The notes beneath the pieces were generated by a model. It did no database searches and had not been told where the DNA came from. It saw only the letters and a list, made by a program, of their open reading frames with translations. Made by a program: the position numbers and the translations under genes. A stretch of DNA of 5,642 nucleotides from a bacterium. GTDB taxonomy: Bacteria; BMS3Abin14. Every line of letters starts with the position of its first letter. The first letter of the stretch is position 1. This document shows positions 1 to 5,229 of the stretch, piece after piece. Location: contig CP070682.1 of NCBI GenBank assembly GCA_020352595.1, positions 1,322,440 through 1,328,081 of the forward strand, in the 5' to 3' direction.

Positions 1-1
1 C

Positions 2-193
2 GTGACGACGGGAGCCTACGGCGCCTTCACCGCGCCCTGGTCCCCCTTCGACGAGATCTTCCCGGCCGCGCGGAGCGTCTCCACACCATACGTGTACGCG
101 TACTTCTACGACGACCTGGGCGCCTCCCTCGGGTACCTGTACGGCAACCCGGTGGGCGACACGCCCGCGCCGCTGACGAACCTGCTACGCTGA
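2..193 (+). CDS. C-terminal end of an unidentified protein (5' end outside window)
   Basis: The reading frame is open at the left edge and ends at TGA 191-193, leaving 63 visible residues. The GTG at position 2 has no visible ribosome site and is probably internal, so this is most likely the tail of a longer gene. The visible part is rich in aromatic residues and glycine (for example YVYAYFYDDLGASLGYLYG) and ends in PLTNLLR. I see no cysteine, no membrane segment and no motif I recognise. It lies 19 nt before a PilX-type gene on the same strand, so it probably belongs to the same minor-pilin operon. By position it could be a PilW-, PilV- or PilY1-type protein, but the sequence itself does not show which. 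The frame is well supported; the function is unknown. Confidence 0.6.
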   Translation: MTTGAYGAFTAPWSPFDEIFPAARSVSTPYVYAYFYDDLGASLGYLYGNPVGDTPAPLTNLLR

Positions 194-200
194 CCGCCCC

Positions 201-210
201 AAAGGTGAGG
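201..210 (+). promoter_or_regulatory. Ribosome binding site of the pilX-like gene
   Basis: AAAGGTGAGG contains AGGTGA, a good match to the anti-Shine-Dalgarno complement, a few bases before ATG 213. It supports 213 as the start rather than the in-frame ATG at 219. Confidence 0.7.
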
Positions 211-212
211 AC

Positions 213-1907
213 ATGAAGATGCCCAAGACAGACCGCCTTTTACCGGAATCGGCCCATGATAACGGCCAGAGGGGCACCGCCCTTATCCTGGCCCTGTTCC
301 TGATCACGGTGCTCACCGTGCTCGGGACCATGGTGCTGAACACCTCCATCGTGGAGATCAAGATGGCCCAGAACCAGAAGATCTCCTCCCAGGTGTTCTA
401 CGCCGCCGAGGCGGGCCTCGAGCGCGGCCTTCTCATGCTCATCAAGGACTTCGAGAACGACTCGGGTGCGGCAAGCCCCTGGGGCAACGCCAACTACGCG
501 GGGTGGGCGGAGACGGTGACCGAATCCTCCGGCACCGGCTCGGTCACCTTCGACCCGGACGTGCGGTCCCTGGACATGTACCTGGGCAGCAGCGACGCCA
601 ACCTCAAAAGGCTGACCCTCGGCGGCGGACAAACCGTCAACGGCCTGACCTTCGACATGTACGTCTACAAGCTGGGGGCCAACGAGGCCTACGTCATGTC
701 CCGGGGCTCGGGCAACGGCGGGATGGCCGCCGTCGAGTACCACCTCAAGGTGGACGACCTGTCCCCCTACAACAACGCCATCTTCACCGGATCGGGCATC
801 GCCGGCCAGTTCGAGGGCAGCGTCAACGTTTCCGGCTCCGTCTACTCGCGGGGGACGCTGGAGGTTGGAGCCAACGTGAGCTTCGCCAACAACTACACCA
901 CGGGGCACCACCCCCTGGCACCGGGGGACGACCTGTACGACATGCTCCCCGCCGTGACGGACCTGAACACCAAACTGCGCGTCAAGGGGGGCGACCTCAA
1001 CGTTGCCTCGGCCTCGGCCTCCATAGGGTTCGCGGGGACCAACAACTCCGTTGCCGGCGTCTTCGTGGACGGGGCCACCAACATCGACTCCGTGGGCACC
1101 CACTACTACGAGGAGCTCCAGTCGGAGGTCCCCGACGTGCCCATGCCCAACATCCTCGACGGCATGAGGAACGAGTTCGGCCAGAGCTTCATCAACGGCT
1201 GCATCGCCAGCCAGGGCTACGCGGGCAACAACGCCGCCATCGCCACCTCCCTGTACGCCGACTGGGTGAGCGGGCAGGGGTGCTGGTCGGCATCATCCAG
1301 CGTGGGGATGGTGATCAACGCCAGCGACTTCGGCAACATCATCGACGGCAGCACGGGCAGCTTCAGTTACGACGACGGGGCCGGGAACGGGCTCTTCTTC
1401 GACGACGCCACCGACACGCTGGTCCTCAAGGGGAACGTGGTCATCGTGGGGAACCTGGACATAGGCGAGGCCAACGGCAACGACGACATCAGATACGAGG
1501 TCTACGGCGACAGCAGCGGCGGATTCAGCCAGGCCGACGGGGGCACCCTCTACGTCTCCGGGGACCTGTCCATCAGGGGAAACTTCTCCCCCGACCCGTC
1601 CAAGGGCTACCTCAAGGGGGCCACGGGGGTGGACGACATCAACAGCCTCGGCATCGTGACGCCGGGGGACATCACCTTCTCGGGCAAGCCGGGCAACTAC
1701 TACGCCGGGTTCTTCTACGCCGAGGGCCAGGTGAACTTCAACAAGCAGGCCGCCCTGGCCGGTACGGTCATCGGCGGCCTGGTGAACTTCGCCCAGGTGC
1801 CGGACGTCTACCAGGTTCCCAAACTGAAAGACTACCTCCCCAAGGCCATGCCGGGCGGGCACAACGTCATGAGGCTCACCCAGCGGGAATGGAGGAGGGT
1901 GTATTGA
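213..1907 (+). CDS. PilX-type minor pilin with a large beta-rich extracellular region
   Basis: The 564-residue protein begins with a PilX_N-type segment: a short leader ending QRG (19-21), a hydrophobic helix at about 22-42 (TALILALFLITVLTVLG), then E48, the MAQN motif (51-54) and AAEAGLE (64-70), all typical of this family. PilX proteins are minor pilins that prime pilus assembly and sit at or near the tip. The mature helix lacks Glu5, as in GspK/PilX-type proteins. Classical PilX is about 150-200 residues; here some 400 extra residues follow. These are rich in Gly, Asn, Asp and short beta-strand repeats at about 202-223 and 403-526 (such as NVVIVGNLDI and LYVSGDLSIRGNF), resembling a bactofilin-like or beta-helix fold. 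The only two cysteines, C330 and C357, lie between these regions and could form a disulfide. The tail is basic (REWRRVY). The N-terminal call is firm; the fold of the remainder is inference. Confidence 0.85.
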   Translation: MKMPKTDRLLPESAHDNGQRGTALILALFLITVLTVLGTMVLNTSIVEIKMAQNQKISSQVFYAAEAGLERGLLMLIKDFENDSGAASPWGNANYAGWAETVTESSGTGSVTFDPDVRSLDMYLGSSDANLKRLTLGGGQTVNGLTFDMYVYKLGANEAYVMSRGSGNGGMAAVEYHLKVDDLSPYNNAIFTGSGIAGQFEGSVNVSGSVYSRGTLEVGANVSFANNYTTGHHPLAPGDDLYDMLPAVTDLNTKLRVKGGDLNVASASASIGFAGTNNSVAGVFVDGATNIDSVGTHYYEELQSEVPDVPMPNILDGMRNEFGQSFINGCIASQGYAGNNAAIATSLYADWVSGQGCWSASSSVGMVINASDFGNIIDGSTGSFSYDDGAGNGLFFDDATDTLVLKGNVVIVGNLDIGEANGNDDIRYEVYGDSSGGFSQADGGTLYVSGDLSIRGNFSPDPSKGYLKGATGVDDINSLGIVTPGDITFSGKPGNYYAGFFYAEGQVNFNKQAALAGTVIGGLVNFAQVPDVYQVPKLKDYLPKAMPGGHNVMRLTQREWRRVY

Positions 1908-1919
1908 GCAAGGGGAGTT

Positions 1920-1933
1920 CAGAGTCCAGAGTC
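1920..1933 (+). repeat. Tandem heptamer CAGAGTC x2
   Basis: CAGAGTC occurs twice in perfect tandem just after the pilX-like stop. Two diverged copies follow at 1948-1961 (CTGAATC, CAGAAGC), separated from the first pair by a GC-rich core, GGCCCGGGG. It may be the remnant of an intergenic short tandem repeat. No function is evident. Confidence 0.45.
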
Positions 1934-1986
1934 GAAGGCCCGGGGCCCTGAATCCAGAAGCTTCGGTACGGCCTGCCGTGTGACGT

Positions 1987-2010
1987 GAAAGCCACCTTCT
2001 GGTGGTTTTC
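1987..2010 (+). terminator. Probable intrinsic terminator after the pilX-like gene
   Basis: GAAAGCCACC (1987-1996) pairs with GGTGGTTTTC (2001-2010) around the loop TTCT, giving a 10-bp stem with one G-U pair, extendable by T1986-A2011. The 3' arm carries TTTT and a second TTTT follows at 2015-2018. The uridine run is short and interrupted. The 5' arm begins GAAA, so the hairpin could also act weakly on the other strand. It sits between the minor-pilin unit and the promoter of the pilM operon, where a terminator is expected. Confidence 0.6.
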
Positions 2011-2125
2011 ATACTTTTACACTATTTATTGTGTTTCAAAGGTGTGTTAGGCACAAAGTCTTGTGGTTCTTGTTTATGTAATTGGTGCAACTATATATAT
2101 TTGAAGATTTTTTTAAATTTTCCCC
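2011..2125. other. AT-rich gene-free segment upstream of the pil operon promoter
   Basis: This stretch shows a sharp fall in GC compared with the flanking genes. It contains a weak hairpin (CACAA 2052-2056 with TTGTG 2061-2065) and long T/A runs. The run at about 2108-2121, just upstream of the -35 box, could act as an UP element for RNA polymerase. I find no convincing gene. A nominal 69-codon frame from 2002 has no ribosome site and starts inside the terminator. Confidence 0.5.
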
Positions 2126-2154
2126 TTGACAAACATTTTTTTATTTTTCATAGT
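2126..2154 (+). promoter_or_regulatory. Sigma-70-type promoter of the xre-pilMNOPQ operon
   Basis: A perfect -35 box TTGACA (2126-2131) is followed, after exactly 17 bases, by CATAGT (2149-2154), a 4/6 match to TATAAT. An A/T-rich tract precedes the -35 box. The predicted start of transcription is about 2161, giving a leader of roughly 64 nt before the first gene. Spacing and strand fit; the high AT content raises the chance of a spurious match. Confidence 0.6.
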
Positions 2155-2159
2155 TTGAC

Positions 2160-2198
2160 TAAATTTTGTGAAATTTCGTTAAACTTTTGCAAAATTTA
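2160..2198. promoter_or_regulatory. Dyad with four 10-bp-phased AAATTT blocks; candidate operator
   Basis: TAAATTTTG (2160-2168) is the exact reverse complement of CAAAATTTA (2190-2198). Inside or overlapping it are the perfect palindromes GAAATTTC (2170-2177) and TTTTGCAAAA (2185-2194). A/T blocks start at 2161, 2171, 2181 and 2191, in exact helical register, which favours intrinsic curvature. The element begins at the predicted transcription start, where a repressor would block RNA polymerase. The small DNA-binding protein encoded just downstream is a natural candidate ligand, but this is inference. The AT bias could generate some of this symmetry by chance. Confidence 0.4.
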
Positions 2199-2224
2199 TA
2201 TCCAAACCTGATCCGGGGAAGACG

Positions 2225-2446
2225 ATGAAGAAGGGGAAGAAGGTGCAGACCAAACCCAATAACGTTCGTCATATCAGGGAGGCCAAGCTCATGTCCAAGG
2301 CTGAGCTGGCCAAGGCGGCTGACCTTTCCATACCGACCATCGACAGGGTGGAGAAGGGCTACCCCTGCCGCATGGAAACGAAGAGGAAGATCATCAGGGC
2401 CCTGGGCCTTACCCTGGATGAACGCAACCGGGTCTTCCTCGAATAG
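2225..2446 (+). CDS. Small Xre/Cro-CI-type helix-turn-helix regulator
   Basis: This 73-residue protein consists almost only of a Cro/CI-type DNA-binding domain. A basic N-terminus (MKKGKK) is followed by helix 1 at about 12-22, helix 2 at 24-31 (SKAELAKA), the recognition helix at about 35-43 (SIPTIDRVE), then EKG (43-45) and the closing helix TKRKIIRALGL (52-62). There is no ligand-binding or oligomerisation domain beyond the core. GGGGA at 2215-2219 is a reasonable ribosome site. It is the first gene after the operon promoter and ends 11 nt before pilM, so it is almost certainly co-transcribed with the pilus genes. It probably regulates the operon, itself included, but its target is not shown by the sequence. 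The single Cys48 next to the EKG turn is notable. Confidence 0.85.
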   Translation: MKKGKKVQTKPNNVRHIREAKLMSKAELAKAADLSIPTIDRVEKGYPCRMETKRKIIRALGLTLDERNRVFLE

Positions 2447-2457
2447 GGAGGGTTGAG

Positions 2458-3510
2458 ATGGCGCTCTTTGGCGGTTCGAAAGTTCTGGCCGGTCTGGACA
2501 TCGGGTCCAGTTCCATCAAGATCGTCCAGCTGAAGGAAACTGGAAAGGGGTACCGTCTTCTGAACATGGGGATAAGGCCTCTGCCCCAGGAGGTCATCGT
2601 CGACGGCGCCATCATGGACGCGGGCGTCATCAGCGACACCCTCAGGGACATGCTCAGGGAGATGAAGATCAAGGTCAAGGATGTGGCCGTGTCCGTTTCG
2701 GGCCACTCCGTCATCATCAAGAAGATCAGGGTCCAGGAGATGACGGAGGAGGAGCTCGAACGCAATATCCAGTTCGAGGCCGAGCAGTACGTTCCCTTCG
2801 ACGCAGCCGACGTCAACATGGATTTCATCATCCTCGGCACCACCGACGGCAAGATGGAGGTCCTCCTCGTGGTGGTCAAGAAGGACGTCATCAACGAGCT
2901 GACAACGGTGGTGTCCGACGCGGGCCTCAACCCCGTGGTGGTGGACGTGGACGCCTTCGCCCTGCAGAACATGTACGAGACGAACTACGTCATGAACCCC
3001 GAGGACGTGGTGGCCCTGGTCAACGTGGGCGCCTCGACCACCAACATCAACATCATCCGGGACGGGGTCTCCATCTTCACCCGGGACATCTCCGTCGGGG
3101 GCAACCAGTTCACGGAGGCCATCCAGAAGCAGCTGCAGGTCAGTTACGACGAGGCGGAGCAGCTCAAGAAGGGGTCCCCGGTGGGGGAGAAGGGGCCCGA
3201 GGAAGTCCAGCCTATCCTGGGCGTGATCTCCGAGAATCTCGGCCAGGAGATCCAGAGGTCCCTGGATTTCTTCAACTCCTCCAATCCCGACATACAGATC
3301 AGCCGCGTCTCCCTGTGCGGCGGCGGGGCCAAGGTGCCGAGCGTGATCCGGGCCGTGGAACAGCGGCTCGGTATCCAGGTGGAGATGGTCAACCCGCTGG
3401 AGGCCATCGCCTATAACAGGAAGAAGTTCGACACGTCTTTAATTGAGGATGTGGCCCCGATGCTCGGTGTCGGTGTGGGGCTGGCCATCAGAAAGGCGCA
3501 TGACCGATGA
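2458..3510 (+). CDS. pilM: PilM, actin-like ATPase of the type IV pilus alignment complex
   Basis: PilM is a cytoplasmic FtsA/actin-fold protein that binds ATP and the N-terminal tail of PilN, linking the pilus motor to the inner-membrane complex. The 350 residues match the family length. The phosphate-1 motif is GLDIGSSSIKIVQL (12-25, D14), phosphate-2 is ALVNVGASTTN (186-196) and the adenosine motif is LCGGGAKV (286-293). The protein ends with APMLGVGVGLAIR, typical of PilM. N189 stands where actin-fold proteins usually have Asp, which could weaken hydrolysis. The start at 2458 has a strong GGAGG at 2447-2451 with 6-nt spacing. The stop overlaps the pilN start (ATGA), implying translational coupling. 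The identity is supported by pilN, pilO, pilP and pilQ following in order. Confidence 0.96.
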   Translation: MALFGGSKVLAGLDIGSSSIKIVQLKETGKGYRLLNMGIRPLPQEVIVDGAIMDAGVISDTLRDMLREMKIKVKDVAVSVSGHSVIIKKIRVQEMTEEELERNIQFEAEQYVPFDAADVNMDFIILGTTDGKMEVLLVVVKKDVINELTTVVSDAGLNPVVVDVDAFALQNMYETNYVMNPEDVVALVNVGASTTNINIIRDGVSIFTRDISVGGNQFTEAIQKQLQVSYDEAEQLKKGSPVGEKGPEEVQPILGVISENLGQEIQRSLDFFNSSNPDIQISRVSLCGGGAKVPSVIRAVEQRLGIQVEMVNPLEAIAYNRKKFDTSLIEDVAPMLGVGVGLAIRKAHDR

Positions 3511-4073
3511 TTAAGATCAATCTTCTACCGGTCCGGGAAGAGCGGCGCCGCATGGGCGCCAAACAGGAGCAGATGCTCTTCATCCTCGTCATCCTCCTGG
3601 TCGTCATCGGCGTTTACCTGTGGCACTCGTCCACCAACCGCAAGATCAAGAACCTGAGGGTTCAGATCACGCAGGTGGAGCAGGACATCCAGAGGCTGAA
3701 CAAGATCGTCCAGGAAGTGGAGCAGTTCAAGAAGGACAAGAAGATCCTCGAGGGCAAGATCGCGGTCATCGACGAACTCAAGACCTACAGAACGGTGCAG
3801 GTCCACTACATGGACGAACTCAACAAGGCATTGCCGGGGCAGGTCTGGCTCGAGTTCTATCAGCAGAGGGGTGACACGCTGATCCTCAGGGGCAAGTCGC
3901 TCTCAACGGACGATATCGCCAACTTCATGCGAAACCTGGAGGTTTCCACCTACTTCAATGACATCCGGCTGGACCAGACGAGCCAGAAGGAGGTCTCCCT
4001 CGGAGACCGGAAGCTGAAGGTCAACGACTTCAGCCTGAGGCTCAACGTGGTCCCCACCGGTAAAAAGGGATAA
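3507..4073 (+). CDS. pilN: PilN, inner-membrane alignment protein of the type IV pilus
   Basis: PilN is a bitopic inner-membrane protein whose cytoplasmic tail docks into PilM and whose periplasmic part pairs with PilO. The diagnostic tail MIKINLLPVRE (1-11) is intact, followed by a basic stretch (RRR, 13-15) and one membrane helix at about 23-39. A coiled coil lies at about 44-85, and a compact alpha/beta domain (ferredoxin-like in the family) follows to the end at residue 188. Length is normal. The start codon overlaps the pilM stop by 4 nt. The nearest ribosome-like sequence, AAAGG at 3492-3496, is rather far away, so translation probably depends on coupling from pilM. Confidence 0.95.
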   Translation: MIKINLLPVREERRRMGAKQEQMLFILVILLVVIGVYLWHSSTNRKIKNLRVQITQVEQDIQRLNKIVQEVEQFKKDKKILEGKIAVIDELKTYRTVQVHYMDELNKALPGQVWLEFYQQRGDTLILRGKSLSTDDIANFMRNLEVSTYFNDIRLDQTSQKEVSLGDRKLKVNDFSLRLNVVPTGKKG

Positions 4074-4082
4074 TCCAAGCCA

Positions 4083-4088
4083 GGGAGG
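4083..4088 (+). promoter_or_regulatory. Ribosome binding site of pilO
   Basis: GGGAGG lies 8 nt before ATG 4097, in the 23-nt gap after pilN. This is the only non-overlapping junction within pilMNOPQ, so pilO has its own clear ribosome site. Confidence 0.7.
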
Positions 4089-4096
4089 TCCGGGAA

Positions 4097-4684
4097 ATGG
4101 CTTTCGGAATCGATGCCCAGAAAATCGCCAATCTCTCCCCCAGGAAAAAGGCCATATTGATCCTGGCCTTCGCGGGGCTCATCGTGGGTCTTTACTGGTA
4201 CTCCGTCTACCGGGGGAAAGCGGTCACCATCAAGAACCTGAGAAGCGACCTGAGCAACAAGCAGGCCAAGCTCAACGAGAACGAGGCCATTGCCAGGAAC
4301 CTTCCACGGTTCAAGTCGGAGGTGGAAAAGCTCAACCTTCAGCTGGGAAAGGTCGTCCAGGAACTGCCCAACAGCCGTGAGATCCCCAACCTGCTCGAGA
4401 CCATCAGCAACCTGGGTGCCATCAACGGGCTCGAGGTCCTCTTCATAAGACCCCAGGCAGACGTGGACAAGGGCTTTTACGCGGAGGTGCCCATCCAGGT
4501 GAGGGTCAAGGGCGGGTACCACGAGATGGGATTGTTCCTGGATTCGGTGAGCAAGCTGCCGAGGATCATCAACGTCAGCGACATCACCATGGGTAATCCC
4601 AGCGAGGATGCAAGGTCCGGAGCGATCCTCCTGGACATAAGTGCTCTTGCCACAACCTACAGGTACATCGAAAAGGGGGGATGA
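4097..4684 (+). CDS. pilO: PilO, inner-membrane alignment protein of the type IV pilus
   Basis: PilO forms a heterodimer with PilN in the periplasm and contacts PilP, transmitting between the motor and the secretin. The 195-residue protein has a short cytoplasmic N-terminus, a membrane helix at about 19-37, a coiled coil at about 43-90 and the family hallmark ELP...IPNLLETIS (89-104) followed by GL and an F-x-x-P-like segment. The C-terminal domain contains VRVKGGYHEMGLFLDSVSKL, matching the PilO G-x-Y helix region. Length and order are standard. The stop overlaps the upstream ATG candidate of pilP (ATGA 4681-4684). Confidence 0.95.
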   Translation: MAFGIDAQKIANLSPRKKAILILAFAGLIVGLYWYSVYRGKAVTIKNLRSDLSNKQAKLNENEAIARNLPRFKSEVEKLNLQLGKVVQELPNSREIPNLLETISNLGAINGLEVLFIRPQADVDKGFYAEVPIQVRVKGGYHEMGLFLDSVSKLPRIINVSDITMGNPSEDARSGAILLDISALATTYRYIEKGG

Positions 4685-5229
4685 CCATGGATCTCGGAAA
4701 GCGGACCATCCCGATCCTCCTGCTGATGCTCGCGGCCGCCCTGGTGGCGTCACCGGCGTGCAAGAAGGCTCCCGAGCCGGCGGCGCCCCTGCCCCCCGTT
4801 GCCGTCACGCCCAAGAAAACAGTACCGGCAGCGGAACAGGCCGCGGCTCCCGAGGAGGAGAAGGTCCAGGTTTTCGTCTACAACCCGACAGGCAAGCGCG
4901 ATCCCTTCGGGTCCCTGCTCAGGGTCAAGAAGGCCGATGAGGGACCCCCCGAGGAGATCCTGACGCCCCTGCAAAGGGTCCCCGTGACGGACCTCAAGGT
5001 CGAGGGGATCATCCTGATGGGAAGGAAATCGGTGGCGCACATCATCGCGCCGGACGGGAAGGCGCATATCGTAAGTATCGGGACCCCCATGGGGAGCCAC
5101 AAGGGCAAGGTGGTCAGGATAACCTCCGACGAGGTGATCGTTGAGGAACAATTCGAGGATTACCTGGGAAGAGATTTCAAACAGGAAACCGTTCTCAGGC
5201 TACGCGAAAAAGAAGGGGAGAGTTTGTGA
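4681..5229 (+). CDS. pilP: PilP, periplasmic linker between PilNO and the PilQ secretin
   Basis: PilP joins the PilN/PilO inner-membrane complex to the N-domains of PilQ. The sequence shows a signal segment (3-26), C27, a Pro/Ala/Lys-rich flexible linker (about 28-61), the conserved YNPTGKRDPF motif (67-76) and a beta-rich homology domain to the end (182 residues). Two starts are possible. ATG 4681 overlaps the pilO stop, but the G run at 4675-4680 touches it directly. ATG 4687 has a 6-nt spacing from the same run and gives a cleaner signal peptide (MDLGKRT), so I consider it slightly more likely. The sequence before C27, ASPA, is a poor lipobox (Ser at -3, Pro at -2), so lipidation, usual in this family, is uncertain here. 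Confidence 0.93.
   Translation: MTMDLGKRTIPILLLMLAAALVASPACKKAPEPAAPLPPVAVTPKKTVPAAEQAAAPEEEKVQVFVYNPTGKRDPFGSLLRVKKADEGPPEEILTPLQRVPVTDLKVEGIILMGRKSVAHIIAPDGKAHIVSIGTPMGSHKGKVVRITSDEVIVEEQFEDYLGRDFKQETVLRLREKEGESL
5215..5220 (+). promoter_or_regulatory. Ribosome binding site of pilQ inside the pilP 3' end
   Basis: GGGGAG ends 8 nt before ATG 5229, within the last codons of pilP. It decides the pilQ start, which overlaps the pilP stop by one base (TGATG). Confidence 0.65.

Noticed and set aside
240..1103. Long open frame on the - strand opposite the pilX-like gene
   Set aside because: Long antisense frames are expected in GC-rich coding DNA. The product is a Val/Gly/His/Arg-rich shadow without recognisable domains, while the + strand frame has clear PilX features.
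503..1951. Long alternative + frame overlapping the pilX-like gene
   Set aside because: The product is Arg/Gln/Gly-rich low-complexity protein typical of a shifted GC-rich frame and has no ribosome site.
1966..1981. Small hairpin ACGG-CCTG-CCGT before the terminator
   Set aside because: The stem has four good pairs and lacks a T run, too weak to call as a separate terminator.
2045..2070. Possible sigma-54 promoter around TTAGGCACAAAG
   Set aside because: The GG of a -24 element is present, but no GC dinucleotide lies at the required 10-base spacing, whereas a good sigma-70-type promoter lies downstream.
2155..2183. Second promoter, TTGACT with GTTAAA after 17 bases
   Set aside because: The -10 box matches only 3/6, and such matches are expected in AT-rich DNA. 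The TTGACA/CATAGT pair is better.
2002..2211. A 69-codon + strand frame across the AT-rich intergenic region
   Set aside because: It starts inside the terminator hairpin, has no ribosome site, runs through the promoter and has a Phe/Leu/Ile/Cys-rich composition expected from translated AT-rich DNA.
3950..4753. Antisense frame across pilN, pilO and pilP
   Set aside because: It is a shadow of three well-supported genes, with no domain and no ribosome site.
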